DNA from: Solibacteraceae bacterium
Lineage (GTDB): Bacteria > Acidobacteriota > Terriglobia > Bryobacterales > Bryobacteraceae
Direction of reading: 5' to 3'
Length of the DNA: 64,000 nt
NCBI GenBank assembly: GCA_021324015.1
Contig: JAJPJX010000116.1
Coordinates: 1-64,000, forward strand
Part shown: one piece after another, positions 1 through 9,135 of the stretch
Numbering within the stretch: the stretch's first letter is position 1
Layout of the letters: each line of letters begins with the position of its first letter
Made by a program: the position numbers and the translations under genes
The notes under the pieces: model-generated
Databases searched by the model: none
What the model was told of the DNA's origin: nothing
Seen by the model: only the letters and a program-made list of their open reading frames with translations

Positions 1-191
1 AGCACGAAGCGGCTTTCGATGGGCTTTTCGGCGATCCTGGCGGCCGGCTCCGCCGCGTAGGCCGTGCCGTGCGAATTCATCATCGAAACCAGGGGCGGCA
101 GGCCAACCACGATCCGAGAGCCGGCGGCCGTTATCCCTTTCAATAGGGCCCGGCGTGACAGCCTAGCGCGCCTGGTAATTACTTGCGACAT
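1..191 (-). CDS. DUF1552-type Tat-exported protein, N-terminal part (partial)
   Basis: The reading frame begins at the ATG at 191 and runs off the left edge, leaving 63 residues. A strong purine-rich ribosome binding site (GGGAGGGGG) lies six bases before the ATG. The N-terminus carries a twin-arginine type leader (LSRRALLKG, then a hydrophobic stretch), so the protein is probably Tat-exported. The assignment to DUF1552 rests on this leader and on position: DUF1552 genes commonly follow DUF1592 (Planctomycete-type cytochrome c) genes in Acidobacteria and Planctomycetes. Its start overlaps the end of the upstream DUF1592 gene by 29 bases in another frame, which suggests translational coupling. 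No catalytic role is known to me for this family, and the diagnostic part lies outside the window. Confidence 0.7.
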   Translation of the reverse strand, partial: MSQVITRRARLSRRALLKGITAAGSRIVVGLPPLVSMMNSHGTAYAAEPAARIAEKPIESRFV

Positions 192-2169
192 AATTGCCCC
201 CTCCCGAGTTGGGAAATTCCCTCAAGCGAACGGTCGAGACGATCAACTCCCTAAAGTGAAACTGCGAGTTCCGAAAGGCATCCAATATCAGGCGGATCGC
301 CGGGCGATCCGCGGGCGTTTCCATTCTGCCGGCAGTATATCGAAAATACTCCTTCACCACGCATTCCTGGCATTGAGGGCTCTTCGCCAGCAGCCCGCCA
401 AGCTGCACGGGAGAGGAAAATTCCGAGTTGGGGATCCCGGCCACATACCCTTTCGCATCTATGTCCAGGTCGATGTTCCGCGCCGGCGCCCGCCGAGGGC
501 CGTCGTCTTCATGATGCCCGGTCCGAAACTGCAACCGGTACTTTTCGCGCCGGGCGCCGATGCCGTCGAATCTCTCGAGGCCGAATCCGATCGGGTCTAT
601 CAGCTTGTGACAAGTGGCGCAACTCGGGTTGGTGGCGTGCTCGGACATGCGATCCCGATTGGTCTGCGGCCTTGCCTCGGTCACCGGCGGGAGATTCGTG
701 TTCACGCCGGGCGGCGGATCCGGCACGTGCTGGCAAAGAAACTGCTCCCGGACAAACAGGCCGCGCGCGGTGGGAGACGAGTCGTCGGGTTTGGCCGTGA
801 TCGTGAGGAACAAGCCCTGACCGAGTAGACCGGCGCGCTCCGTCGACGCCGGAAACAGCACGCGATCGAACTCCTTGGCCGGAGCCGGAACTCCATAGAT
901 CGCCGCCAGCCCGGCGTCCGGATAGCCGTAATTGGCCGTAAACAGATCCATGAAGTTGCGATCGTTCCACACCAGGTCGCTGACAAATGCGCGCGCCTCT
1001 TCGGTCATCGCCGTGGCAGTCTCATGGGTAAACTGCGCATACTTGCGCTTGTCCTTGTTGGCGGTCAGGACCCGATCGAAACGCAGCCACTGGCTCACGA
1101 ATTCGTTGAGCGCCTCACGCGCCCGCGGATGATCGAGCATGCGCCGCGCCATAGCCTCGACCCCCTTCGGGGTGGAGAGATCGCCACGCGCCGCCGCGGC
1201 GAACAACTCCGCATCCGGCATGGTGTCCCAGAGTGCGTAAGACAGCCGGCTGGCGGTTACGTACGGCCGCCATTTAGGATCGGAGGTTTCGTCCAGACGG
1301 AATAGAAAATTCGACGACTGGAGCATCGCCTCGACGACCAACTGAGCACCCTTGAGGAAGTCTTTCTCCGAACTCAACAGAGCTTCGTATCGCCTTTGTT
1401 CGCTGACTTCCAGCGGACGGCGAAAAGCTTTCAGGCCGAACTCGCGGACAAACCGGGCGGCACAGGCGGGCGATGGCTGGCAGGGAATGAGGTTGCCTGT
1501 ATCTCCGCTACGGAAGGCATTGCGAGCCAGGCGCTCGGCAGCGGCGCTATAGGCCTCGATGAGAAGTGGTGACAGATTCTGCCCCTGCGATTGATTGCGG
1601 AAGCCATTGACGAAATCTTCGGGCGGAAACTGGTTTGCGGGTGAAGTTTGATCGCCGAGCAAGTCGCGGACCGTGTGATTGTATTGGCTGTGCGTCAGCC
1701 GGCGGAGAGCGGCTTGGTGCGCCGCCGGTCCGCCCCCGGAGGCTTCTTCCTCGCGGTACTTCAACGCCTGGTCCAGTTCGGCGCCCGACAGCCGGGCCAG
1801 TCTCTCAATCCAAGCCTTGAGGATGGCTTCGTCGCCGCTTCCCGGCTTGATTCGCTGGCCCCCGGCATGAGGAATGCGGTTGGTTGGTTTGTTCAGCAGC
1901 AATGACTTGTCGGGCTGTTCGCGGTCAACCAGGATCACTAACGACTTTCCGAAGGCCTCAATCCTACCGGGTGGGGCGTCGATCTCCGGAAAATGAAGCC
2001 GCGTGGGCGAAGCCACTCCGTTCGGATTGTGGCAGGCACGGCATCCGGCCCTCGCCATTACCTGGTAAAGGCCCGAGCCAAAGGGCCTCTCCTGAGCGCA
2101 CACGAGAGCGCCGTTCAATACCAGAGCCAGCACCCAGACACGTCCCCTCACAGAATCCTCTCGGATCAT
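163..2169 (-). CDS. DUF1592/DUF1588/DUF1585 (Planctomycete-type cytochrome c) domain protein
   Basis: A 668-residue secreted protein. The start at 2169 was preferred over an in-frame upstream ATG because it places a Sec signal peptide ([16 protein letters not shown]) at the N-terminus. A heme-type CRACH motif follows about 40 residues in, as in the cytochrome-like N-terminal domain of this family. The middle matches DUF1587/DUF1592 architecture ([14 protein letters not shown], then [17 protein letters not shown]). The C-terminal third has [20 protein letters not shown], characteristic of DUF1588, and ends with a CQEC-containing DUF1585-like segment. The family is thought to be periplasmic or cell-surface redox proteins and is often paired with DUF1552, which is what follows here. 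The exact substrate is unknown. Length is a little shorter than many family members. Confidence 0.88.
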   Translation of the reverse strand: MIREDSVRGRVWVLALVLNGALVCAQERPFGSGLYQVMARAGCRACHNPNGVASPTRLHFPEIDAPPGRIEAFGKSLVILVDREQPDKSLLLNKPTNRIPHAGGQRIKPGSGDEAILKAWIERLARLSGAELDQALKYREEEASGGGPAAHQAALRRLTHSQYNHTVRDLLGDQTSPANQFPPEDFVNGFRNQSQGQNLSPLLIEAYSAAAERLARNAFRSGDTGNLIPCQPSPACAARFVREFGLKAFRRPLEVSEQRRYEALLSSEKDFLKGAQLVVEAMLQSSNFLFRLDETSDPKWRPYVTASRLSYALWDTMPDAELFAAAARGDLSTPKGVEAMARRMLDHPRAREALNEFVSQWLRFDRVLTANKDKRKYAQFTHETATAMTEEARAFVSDLVWNDRNFMDLFTANYGYPDAGLAAIYGVPAPAKEFDRVLFPASTERAGLLGQGLFLTITAKPDDSSPTARGLFVREQFLCQHVPDPPPGVNTNLPPVTEARPQTNRDRMSEHATNPSCATCHKLIDPIGFGLERFDGIGARREKYRLQFRTGHHEDDGPRRAPARNIDLDIDAKGYVAGIPNSEFSSPVQLGGLLAKSPQCQECVVKEYFRYTAGRMETPADRPAIRLILDAFRNSQFHFRELIVSTVRLREFPNSGGGNYVASNYQAR

Positions 2170-2295
2170 GGTATGCGTTTTTCGACAGCCGGGCAAGGGG
2201 AGGCTGACCCCGGCGGCTAAGTATGCCGAATAGAACCGCAAAAAGGTCTGTAACATCACCACTGGAGCGAGCGAAACCGGTCTGAAGCAAGCCGG

Positions 2296-2304
2296 TGATA
2301 TACT
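2296..2304 (+). promoter_or_regulatory. Extended -10 promoter for the LRR operon
   Basis: TGATATACT is an extended -10 element (TGn plus TATACT). No good -35 was found at 16-18 bases upstream, as is usual for extended -10 promoters. Transcription would begin near 2311, giving a leader of about 27 bases before the ATG at 2338. Confidence 0.45.
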
Positions 2305-2337
2305 GTCTGTCGCGATTCAGAGGCCTGCGGGGAAATC

Positions 2338-4320
2338 ATGTTCCGACTCTTGCTTTTGTTGTCTCTCGCTTCTGCTTTAGCTCACGCGGCATCGCCGCGG
2401 GAGATTGCAGAATGGGTAATCCGTTGGGAGGGCCGCGTATTCGTAGAGGGGGCCCGGCAGCCGATCACCAAAGTCGCGCAGATTCCCCAAGGCGACTTCA
2501 AGATCGTCGGCATCGATCTTACGGGCGCCGTTATGGTTCCAGCCGAACTCGAGCAGCTCACGGGCCTCACCACTCTGCGCGAGCTCTACCTTCCCGGCCC
2601 CATCTGGAATCCCGGGGGAGGCAGGGAGGACGCCAACGAGGTTCTCAAATCGATCGCGACTCTGAGAAATCTTGAGAGGTTATATTTTGGATGGCATTTC
2701 AGCGCGCAGATCAATATTCGGGACACGGGAGTCAAGTATCTGCTTGCCCTGACGGAATTGAGGGATTTCCGCTGCGCGCAGTGCCGCCTCACCGACATCA
2801 GCCTGGCGCCGCTCACCAACTTGCGCAATCTTGATCTGGGCTTCACTCCTTTTACGGACACGGGCCTCGCAGGAGTGGCTTCGCTGAAGGGGCTGCGCAG
2901 GCTGATCCTGCGCGACACCATGGTAACCGACGAAGGCCTGAAGCGGATCGCCGGTCTGACGCAACTGGAAGAGCTGGATCTCTCCGGAACCCGCGTGTCT
3001 GATCAAGGCATCGAATCCCTGCGAAAGATGACCGGCATGCGCAGGTTGAACCTGCTGGGCGCCCGCGCGACCGACGCCAGTATGGACGTGCTGGCCGGGA
3101 TGAATCGGCTCGAGAGCGTGAATCTTTACCGCACGCAAATCACCAATTCCGGCGTGGCGCGCTTGCAGGTACTGAAAGAGCTGACAGACGTCGATCTGCG
3201 CTATACCCGCGTTACCTCCAACGGCGTGGAAGGCTTGCGGGCGGCCTTGCCGCATTTGAAAGTGCAGTTCGTCGGGGCGCCGGCGACCCGGGCGAAAAAC
3301 CCGGGAGCCGCCCGTCCGGCGGGCAACACCGAACAGGCGATCGCTGCCTGGGTGAAGTCCATGGGCGGCAAAGCGGAGTTCGCGGACGCGCATCTGCGGG
3401 TGATTGACCTCTCGACGACGCCCATCAGCGACGCGCAGCTCTCGTATCTGTCCGGTTTGTCCGGTCTCGAGTCGCTGAACCTCGAGATCACGCAGGTAGG
3501 CGATCTGGGGGTCGCATCGCTCGCAGGACTCACCCACCTTAAGGCGCTCAATCTCAGCCAGACGACGGTTTCGGACGCCGGCGTGGCCAAGTTGGGGGGA
3601 TTGACCCAGCTCGAGAGCCTCAAACTTGCCGGAACTCTGGTCGAGGGCCGTAAGTCGGCTGCGCTGGGCGGCCTCACGAGGTTGCGCGAACTGGATCTGG
3701 ATGGCTCGCGCGTGTCTGACGAAATCCTGGAGCAAGTCGGCAGGGTATCCGCCCTGGAGCGTCTCAAGCTCGGCCACACGGACGTGACGGACAAGGGGAT
3801 GAAGCAACTCACCGGACTCGCGCAGCTTCAGGTCCTGGACCTGACGGGGTCCGATATTGGGGACGCCGGGCTGGAGCAGATCGCGGCACTGACGAAACTG
3901 CGCGAGCTGTACCTGAACTTCACCCGGTTCACCGACAAAGGACTCGCAGCCTTGAAGCCGCTCGTGAACCTGGAACGGATCGAGATGTTTCGGACTCGGG
4001 CGACCGACACCGGCATCCAGGCGATCGCGACGTTGCCCAAGCTGGCTGTGATCAAGCTGGACTACACCGCCGTCGACGACAAAGCCCTGGAGGCTCTCCG
4101 CGGCCTTCCGCAAGTGCGGGAGTTGAGCTTGGATTCCACCGGCATCACGGATAAGGGGGTCCCGCAGTTGAAATTGATGGCCGGGCTGAAATCCTTGAAC
4201 TTGTACCACACTCTGGTCACGGAGAAGGGAATGCAAGAGCTGAAAAGCGCGCTGCCCTCCTGCCAGATTGTTTTCGACCGCGATTCGGCGCTGCCGAATC
4301 GAAGGAGCGCCCTCAGATGA
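2338..4320 (+). CDS. Secreted leucine-rich-repeat protein (two-half architecture)
   Basis: A 660-residue protein starting with a clear Sec signal peptide ([18 protein letters not shown]). The rest is almost entirely leucine-rich repeats of about 23-24 residues of the type L..L..L.L..T.ITD.G...L, the cysteine-free bacterial LRR style common in Planctomycetes and Acidobacteria. Repeats stop near residues 315-345, where a Pro/Ala-rich linker is followed by a second copy of the capping motif ([14 protein letters not shown], compare [13 protein letters not shown] near residue 24) and a new run of repeats, so the protein looks like an internal duplication. LRR solenoids bind proteins or ligands; no catalytic domain is visible. 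Its TGA overlaps the ATG of the next LRR gene (ATGA), so the two are translated as a pair. The partner is unknown. Confidence 0.85.
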   Translation: MFRLLLLLSLASALAHAASPREIAEWVIRWEGRVFVEGARQPITKVAQIPQGDFKIVGIDLTGAVMVPAELEQLTGLTTLRELYLPGPIWNPGGGREDANEVLKSIATLRNLERLYFGWHFSAQINIRDTGVKYLLALTELRDFRCAQCRLTDISLAPLTNLRNLDLGFTPFTDTGLAGVASLKGLRRLILRDTMVTDEGLKRIAGLTQLEELDLSGTRVSDQGIESLRKMTGMRRLNLLGARATDASMDVLAGMNRLESVNLYRTQITNSGVARLQVLKELTDVDLRYTRVTSNGVEGLRAALPHLKVQFVGAPATRAKNPGAARPAGNTEQAIAAWVKSMGGKAEFADAHLRVIDLSTTPISDAQLSYLSGLSGLESLNLEITQVGDLGVASLAGLTHLKALNLSQTTVSDAGVAKLGGLTQLESLKLAGTLVEGRKSAALGGLTRLRELDLDGSRVSDEILEQVGRVSALERLKLGHTDVTDKGMKQLTGLAQLQVLDLTGSDIGDAGLEQIAALTKLRELYLNFTRFTDKGLAALKPLVNLERIEMFRTRATDTGIQAIATLPKLAVIKLDYTAVDDKALEALRGLPQVRELSLDSTGITDKGVPQLKLMAGLKSLNLYHTLVTEKGMQELKSALPSCQIVFDRDSALPNRRSALR

Positions 4321-5315
4321 ATCGCGTCATGCTGAGTCTTGCGGTGTGGCTAGGCGCATCGCTCCAGGCGGCGGAAGTCAAGCCTGCGGAAGACATCCGG
4401 TGGATCGAAGATGCCGGCGGATCGGTCATCCGAGACGCCGCTGGCAGAATCACCGGCGTGGACCTGCGCGCCAGTTGGGTGACCGATAGCGACTTGGGAA
4501 AGCTTCTGCTTCTGCCGGATCTGAGCTATCTGGATTTGTCGTTGACCCGGATCACCGATCAGGGAATGTACGAGATCAAGAACCTTCCCGGAATCGTGGA
4601 GTTGAGTCTGTATTATGCCGAGTACGTGACCGATGAAGGACTGGCAGCCATCAAAGGCTGGAAACGGCTGAGGCGCTTGAATCTTCACGGAGCCAAAATC
4701 AGCGACACCACGCTCGAGCATATTTCCGGCATCAGCACGCTCGAATCCCTAAACATCGGTTCCGCCATGATTACCGACGTTGGTTTGGAGCGCCTCATAT
4801 CCCTCACGAACCTGAAGGAGCTGACGATTGGCGGCAACAAATTGGGGGACGCCGGGTTGCAGGCGTTGCGGCAGATGCCGGGTCTCACCTATCTGGACCT
4901 GAACGGGAGACAAGGCACCGATGCAAACGTCTGGACCATCGGCATGTCAGACACGGGGCTCAGTGCGGTCCTCACGCTGAAACAGCTTCGCGAACTGCGT
5001 CTCGGCTGCGCTTCCATCGGGGCCGGCGTGGAGGGGAACAGGTTCGCGACGATCACCCCTGTGAACGTCACCACGCGCTGGCTGGAAGAGATGAAAACCC
5101 TGAGCAAGCTCGAAAGTCTGCAACTCCAGGGCTGCAGCCGGGTTGACGACGATTCCCTGGCGGTGCTGGCGACGTTCCCGGCGCTGCGTGAATTGGACCT
5201 GAAGGGCACGGCGGTCACGGACAAAGGCATCGCGATGTTCCGGAGGGCCAAACCTAAAGCCGTGGTTTATTCCGGTCCATGGAACCCGAGAATAGCCGCC
5301 TTCCGAAATAACTGA
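4317..5315 (+). CDS. Secreted leucine-rich-repeat protein
   Basis: A 332-residue LRR protein with an N-terminal signal peptide ([18 protein letters not shown]). It opens with the same cap ([15 protein letters not shown]) seen twice in the preceding protein, then about nine LRRs of the ITD.G...L type, of which several around residues 195-255 are irregular and longer. It starts inside the stop codon of the upstream gene, so co-translation is expected, and it may have arisen from the same duplication series. No enzyme motif is visible. It is presumably exported and acts in protein or ligand binding, but the target cannot be read from the sequence. Confidence 0.83.
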   Translation: MNRVMLSLAVWLGASLQAAEVKPAEDIRWIEDAGGSVIRDAAGRITGVDLRASWVTDSDLGKLLLLPDLSYLDLSLTRITDQGMYEIKNLPGIVELSLYYAEYVTDEGLAAIKGWKRLRRLNLHGAKISDTTLEHISGISTLESLNIGSAMITDVGLERLISLTNLKELTIGGNKLGDAGLQALRQMPGLTYLDLNGRQGTDANVWTIGMSDTGLSAVLTLKQLRELRLGCASIGAGVEGNRFATITPVNVTTRWLEEMKTLSKLESLQLQGCSRVDDDSLAVLATFPALRELDLKGTAVTDKGIAMFRRAKPKAVVYSGPWNPRIAAFRNN

Positions 5316-5382
5316 AACTCGAGTTCCTGGCAGCTTCACGGGCTTCGCAGGCCGTCCGGCCGTGGTGCCCGCGCCGCGGGAT

Positions 5383-5388
5383 TATACT
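5383..5388 (+). promoter_or_regulatory. -10 element close to the start of the beta-propeller gene
   Basis: TATACT (within ATTATACTCG) ends 12 bases before the ATG at 5401. Transcription would start near 5395, giving a leader of only about six bases and no room for a Shine-Dalgarno sequence; none is visible. No convincing -35 is present. Confidence 0.35.
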
Positions 5389-5400
5389 CGTGGTCTTGCC

Positions 5401-6972
5401 ATGAATCATCTTTCAAGAACTTGGTGCGCCTTGACCGTCCTGGCGCTGCTTCCCGCTCGCGCAGCCATGGCCGGGGACTGGCTCACGTTCGCCCACGATC
5501 CGCAGCGCACCGGCTGGGCGTTCGAGGAGAACACGCTGGCGCCCGGCAACGTGCGGAATCTCGGCTTGAAATGGAAAGCCAAGCTCAACAACGAACCCTA
5601 TAGCCTTTCGGCGCTGACCGCCCCGGTGGTCGCCAGCGACATCTCGACCAAGCGGGGATCGCGGCCCGTGGTCTACGTGGCCGGCATCGGCGGGACCGTG
5701 TTTGCCCTGGATGCGGAAACCGGTGAGGAGCTGTGGACCCACGTGTTCAAGTACGTCGTGCTGCCCGGGAAGGGCGGATACCAGGGCACCTTTCTGTGTC
5801 CCAACGGCATCACCGCGACACCGGTCATTGACAGGGGCACTAACCGGCTGTACGTGATCGCGGGCGATGGTGCGCTTTACGGCCTCGACCTGGGCAGCGG
5901 GCGCGTGCGCTACGGGCCGGTGCAGTTCGTGGCGCCCTACTCAAAAAACTGGAGCCTCAACCTGGTGGACGGAACCATCTACACCGTCCTGGCGCAGGGC
6001 TGCGGGAACGGCACATCCGGCTTCTACGCCGTGGACGCCAAAGATGCACACCATCCGGTGATGCGGCAGATGCTGCTTTCGAATACCAACACAGCCGGGA
6101 TTTGGGGTAGAGGCGGCCCGGTCATCGGCACGAACGGACGGATCTATGGCGGGACCGCCGACGGCTACTTCGATCCGATTGCCGGAGACTACTCCAACGC
6201 CGTGGTGGCCGCGTCGCTTCCGAATTTGGAGCTCGTGGATTACTTCCTACCTCCCAATTGGCCGTATCTGCGCAAGAAAGACTTCGACCTGGGATCGGCA
6301 AGCCCCGTGTACTTCGGCTGGCGGAATCGCGACCTGCTGGCGCACGGGGCCAAGGAGAGCGTCGTCTACCTGATGGACGCGGACAAACTGGGTGGCAAGG
6401 ATCACCAGACGACGCTCTATACATCGCCCCGGCTGGGCAACGACCGGGCGGTGTGCTGCGAAGGCCTGGGCATTTGGGGCGGCCTGTCGACGGCCCGCGA
6501 CAGCAGTGGCCAGACGTGGCTGTACGTGCCCGTGGGAGGGCCGCCCGCGGCCGGTGGGCCGAAATTTCCTATCACCAACGGGGAGAATCCGCACGGCAGC
6601 GTGATGGCGTTCAAAATAGTGGCGGACCCGAACGACAACCCGGTCCTCGAGCCGGCGTGGATATCGGGCGATTTCGATCTCCCGGACGCGGTGGTAATCG
6701 CCAACGGAGTCCTGTTCGCGCTGTCCACCGGCGAGAACGCCGTGCAGAAAGGAGGCGAAAAGGGCCGTCTGCTAAACACGCATCCGGCCGCGCTGAAAGC
6801 GCTGGATGCCTGGACCGGCAAGGAACTGTACAACAGCGGCGATGCCATGACCGGGTGGGTACATTTCACCGGATTGGCGGTGTCCGACGGGAGAGTCTTT
6901 GCCGTGGACCATGACTCGAACGTGTACTGCTTCGGACTGCCGGCTCATCCGCAGTCCGATCACCAACCGTGA
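5401..6972 (+). CDS. PQQ-type beta-propeller secreted protein
   Basis: A 523-residue protein. The ATG at 5401 was chosen over an in-frame upstream ATG because it begins a typical signal peptide (WCALTVLALLPARAAMAG). The mature part contains repeats typical of PQQ-like and BamB-like seven/eight-bladed propellers: a first blade with WLTFAHDPQRTGWA, then VYVAGIGGTVFALDAETGEELW, LYVIAGDGALYGLDLGSGRV and a last blade ending VYCFGL. It lacks a heme-binding motif and I could not identify the full set of PQQ/Ca ligands of methanol-dehydrogenase type enzymes, so it may be a non-enzymatic propeller. It is probably periplasmic or extracellular. It is the last plus-strand gene before a convergent gene seven bases away. 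Confidence 0.8.
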   Translation: MNHLSRTWCALTVLALLPARAAMAGDWLTFAHDPQRTGWAFEENTLAPGNVRNLGLKWKAKLNNEPYSLSALTAPVVASDISTKRGSRPVVYVAGIGGTVFALDAETGEELWTHVFKYVVLPGKGGYQGTFLCPNGITATPVIDRGTNRLYVIAGDGALYGLDLGSGRVRYGPVQFVAPYSKNWSLNLVDGTIYTVLAQGCGNGTSGFYAVDAKDAHHPVMRQMLLSNTNTAGIWGRGGPVIGTNGRIYGGTADGYFDPIAGDYSNAVVAASLPNLELVDYFLPPNWPYLRKKDFDLGSASPVYFGWRNRDLLAHGAKESVVYLMDADKLGGKDHQTTLYTSPRLGNDRAVCCEGLGIWGGLSTARDSSGQTWLYVPVGGPPAAGGPKFPITNGENPHGSVMAFKIVADPNDNPVLEPAWISGDFDLPDAVVIANGVLFALSTGENAVQKGGEKGRLLNTHPAALKALDAWTGKELYNSGDAMTGWVHFTGLAVSDGRVFAVDHDSNVYCFGLPAHPQSDHQP

Positions 6973-6979
6973 ATCCCTC

Positions 6980-7918
6980 TTAGAGCCTGGTCTCCCCGAT
7001 TTCCTGGATCCACCGGCGGGCCCACTCCACGGAGTCCCAGCCCAGATCCATCGCCGTGCCGTAAATGATAATGCCTTCGATCCGGCCCTGCCGGAGCCAC
7101 CGCAAGCCGGTCTCGCACTGGTGTTGCATCGTCGCGACCGGCATGGCGGTCCACCACGGAGTCCGGTTTCGGTCGTAATCCGCCGTGTAACAGCCCAGCA
7201 GCTTGCGGGATTTGGGCGCCAGTTTCTCCAGCTTGGCCAGATTGGCCTCCAGATTCGCCAGTTCCGCGGTCTCCCACGTCCAGAGCGTGATGACATCAAT
7301 CAACTTCAAGTAATCCACGATCTCGGGACCCAACTGGCGGGTGTAGAGCGTGACGTAGAGATCCAGTTTCTTGCCCTCCCCCTTGAGCTGCGCCTGCACA
7401 TCGTGGATTTGATCCAGCGTCAGGCTGGCCCTCTTTCCCGGCTGGTTGTCCGTGAAGAAATCATCCATGAAGACGCCGACGATATTGGGAATCCGGTGCG
7501 CCATGGCCAGGACCTGCTGCCTTTCCTCGGCCCGCGTAACGCCGCTGGCGCCCACAATCGACCACACCACGCGCTTCAACACCTTCAGCGGGTAAGCGTA
7601 CTGTTCATACGGCGGCGCCCATGCCTGATAGATTCCCTCCTGGCCCCGGCGGGGATACTGATTCACCATCAGAAGATTCGGCGCGCCCATATACACCGCG
7701 GCTTCCAGCGGCGACATGACCGAACGCTTTCGGACAAAGTTGAAGTCCGCATTGACCGGATTGGCAAAAATCCAGATCCTGTCGCGAACTGTTCCCTCCT
7801 TTGCCGGACAAACCTGGCCCCACGCGGCGGACGGCAGCGCGCCGCCCGCCGTGGCCGCCGCCGCGGCCTCCAGGAATCCCCGCCGGCTCACCTCTGGGAC
7901 CGGCTGATCCATTGTCAT
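6980..7918 (-). CDS. Tat-exported protein of unknown function (possible TIM-barrel fold)
   Basis: A 312-residue protein with a twin-arginine leader (EVSRRGFLEAAAAATAGG, cleavage probably after AAWG). The ATG at 7918 is favoured by a perfect GGAGGT ribosome binding site six bases upstream; a second ATG lies two codons later. The mature protein has alternating hydrophobic strands and helices with motifs such as VFMDDFF, LDLYVTLYTRQLG, DVITLWTWET and GIIIYGTAMDLGWD near the C-terminus, a pattern that recalls glycoside-hydrolase-like TIM barrels. I cannot place it in a named family with confidence, and no substrate is implied. It sits alone, convergent with the propeller gene and divergent from the heptaheme cytochrome gene. 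Confidence 0.6.
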   Translation of the reverse strand: MTMDQPVPEVSRRGFLEAAAAATAGGALPSAAWGQVCPAKEGTVRDRIWIFANPVNADFNFVRKRSVMSPLEAAVYMGAPNLLMVNQYPRRGQEGIYQAWAPPYEQYAYPLKVLKRVVWSIVGASGVTRAEERQQVLAMAHRIPNIVGVFMDDFFTDNQPGKRASLTLDQIHDVQAQLKGEGKKLDLYVTLYTRQLGPEIVDYLKLIDVITLWTWETAELANLEANLAKLEKLAPKSRKLLGCYTADYDRNRTPWWTAMPVATMQHQCETGLRWLRQGRIEGIIIYGTAMDLGWDSVEWARRWIQEIGETRL

Positions 7919-7970
7919 TGGAACACCTCCTTGGTCTATTGTGTGACACTCGGGGCCGCGATCCGGCTTG

Positions 7971-7979
7971 TGCTAGATT
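7971..7979 (+). promoter_or_regulatory. Extended -10 element next to the heptaheme cytochrome start
   Basis: TGCTAGATT is an extended -10 (TGn plus TAGATT) ending nine bases before the ATG at 7989, so the transcript would start about three bases before or at the start codon. No Shine-Dalgarno is visible; leaderless translation is possible. Confidence 0.3.
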
Positions 7980-7988
7980 TTAGTTCTG

Positions 7989-9020
7989 ATGAGGATGAGG
8001 GCCGGCTGGGTGGTGCTTTGCATGCTGCTACTGGCCGCAACAACCGCCCTGCCATCTTCCGGCGATCTGGTTTGCGCGCAGTGCCATCGGGCCGAGACGG
8101 CGCGCGCGCGCGAAAGCCCCATGGCGCGAGCCCTGGTTCCCGCCACGCAATGCAACATCTTGCGAGCCCACCCCGAACTCAATTTCACTGAAGGAATCTA
8201 TCGATCCTCGATCCGGTGGGAAGGCGACCGCAGTATTCTTTCCGTCACCGACGGCCGGCAGACCCTCACGGTGCCGCTTCTGTGGGCCTTTGGCAACGGG
8301 AAAGCCGGCCAGACCTACGTTTTCGAGCATGATGGCGCGCTTTACGAAAGCCGCGTGAGCTTCTATAGTGCGCTCAACGGGCTCGACCTGACGATGGGCG
8401 CCCGGGGTACCGCGCCGCGAACCATCGAGGTAGCTGCCGGTCGGCGGATGGACGCCATCGGCGCTCGAGAGTGCTTTGGCTGCCATTCCACCGGCGCCGT
8501 GGCGCACCGTGCCCTGCAGCTCGAAAGCCTCGTGCCAGGGGTGGGTTGCGAAAGCTGCCACGGCCCCGGAGAGAAGCACGCCGCGGCTGTGCGCGCCGGA
8601 GACGCCGCGCACGCGGGGCTGCCGAAACTGGGCGCTCTTGACGCGGAAGAAATGAACGAACTGTGTGGCCGGTGCCATCGGACGTGGCAGCAGATCGCAC
8701 TCCAGGGGCCCCTTGGCGTCAACAACGTCCGGTTTCAGCCGTACCGGCTGACTAACAGCAAGTGCTACGATCCGGCCGATGTGCGCATACGCTGTACCGC
8801 CTGCCACGATCCGCACGGGCCGCTGGAAACCAATCCGGCGGCCTACGACCGCAAATGCGCCGCCTGCCACTCCAGCGGCGCGCAGGGCAAGACCTGCGCG
8901 GTCGCCAAGGCCGGCTGCGTAAGTTGCCACATGCCGAAGGTGGAATTACCCGGCGCTCACGCCCGCTTTACCGACCATCAGATTCGCATCGCGCGTGCCG
9001 GCGAGCAATACCCGAACTAA
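7989..9020 (+). CDS. Secreted heptaheme c-type cytochrome
   Basis: A 343-residue protein with a signal peptide (WVVLCMLLLAATTALPSSG) and seven CxxCH heme c sites in order: CAQCH, CFGCH, CESCH, CGRCH, CTACH, CAACH and CVSCH. The first heme is separated from the others by about 120 residues with beta-strand character; the other six are clustered in the C-terminal half. Spacing and motifs such as GCESCHGPGEKH and CTACHDPHGPLETN resemble multiheme cytochromes of the NrfB/OTR/doubled-CXXCH type. It should carry electrons in the periplasm or at the surface. It lies upstream of an Oar-like TonB receptor, and a shorter paralog with the same heme order lies directly downstream of that receptor. The terminal reductase or oxidant cannot be read here. 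Confidence 0.87.
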   Translation: MRMRAGWVVLCMLLLAATTALPSSGDLVCAQCHRAETARARESPMARALVPATQCNILRAHPELNFTEGIYRSSIRWEGDRSILSVTDGRQTLTVPLLWAFGNGKAGQTYVFEHDGALYESRVSFYSALNGLDLTMGARGTAPRTIEVAAGRRMDAIGARECFGCHSTGAVAHRALQLESLVPGVGCESCHGPGEKHAAAVRAGDAAHAGLPKLGALDAEEMNELCGRCHRTWQQIALQGPLGVNNVRFQPYRLTNSKCYDPADVRIRCTACHDPHGPLETNPAAYDRKCAACHSSGAQGKTCAVAKAGCVSCHMPKVELPGAHARFTDHQIRIARAGEQYPN

Positions 9021-9062
9021 GTTGGGCTCCACGACCCGGTTTTCACCCTTCCCAGATCACGC

Positions 9063-9090
9063 TTGACTTTGCCCCCGGTTTCGATATTCT
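9063..9090 (+). promoter_or_regulatory. Sigma70-type promoter of the TonB receptor gene
   Basis: A TTGACT -35 (9063-9068) and a TATTCT -10 (9085-9090) are separated by 16 bases. Transcription would start near 9097, upstream of a CRP-like palindrome and the ATG at 9136. Confidence 0.55.
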
Positions 9091-9104
9091 ATCTGCAACT
9101 GTTT

Positions 9105-9120
9105 TGTGAGTCATCTCACA
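9105..9120 (+). promoter_or_regulatory. Perfect CRP/FNR-superfamily type palindrome (TGTGA-N6-TCACA)
   Basis: TGTGAGTCATCTCACA matches both half-sites of the classical CRP consensus exactly, with the expected six-base spacer. It lies at about +8 to +23 relative to the predicted start of transcription, where a bound regulator would most simply repress. No regulator gene is present in the window, so the binding protein is unknown. Confidence 0.5.
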
Positions 9121-9135
9121 GCAGAGGGGGTGGAG

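Noticed and set aside
5347-5380. GC-rich inverted repeats (GGCCG-TC-CGGCC and a neighbouring GCCGCGGG run) as a terminator after the LRR genes
   Set aside because: The arms are only five bases with a two-base loop and no T-run follows; such repeats are frequent by chance at this GC content.
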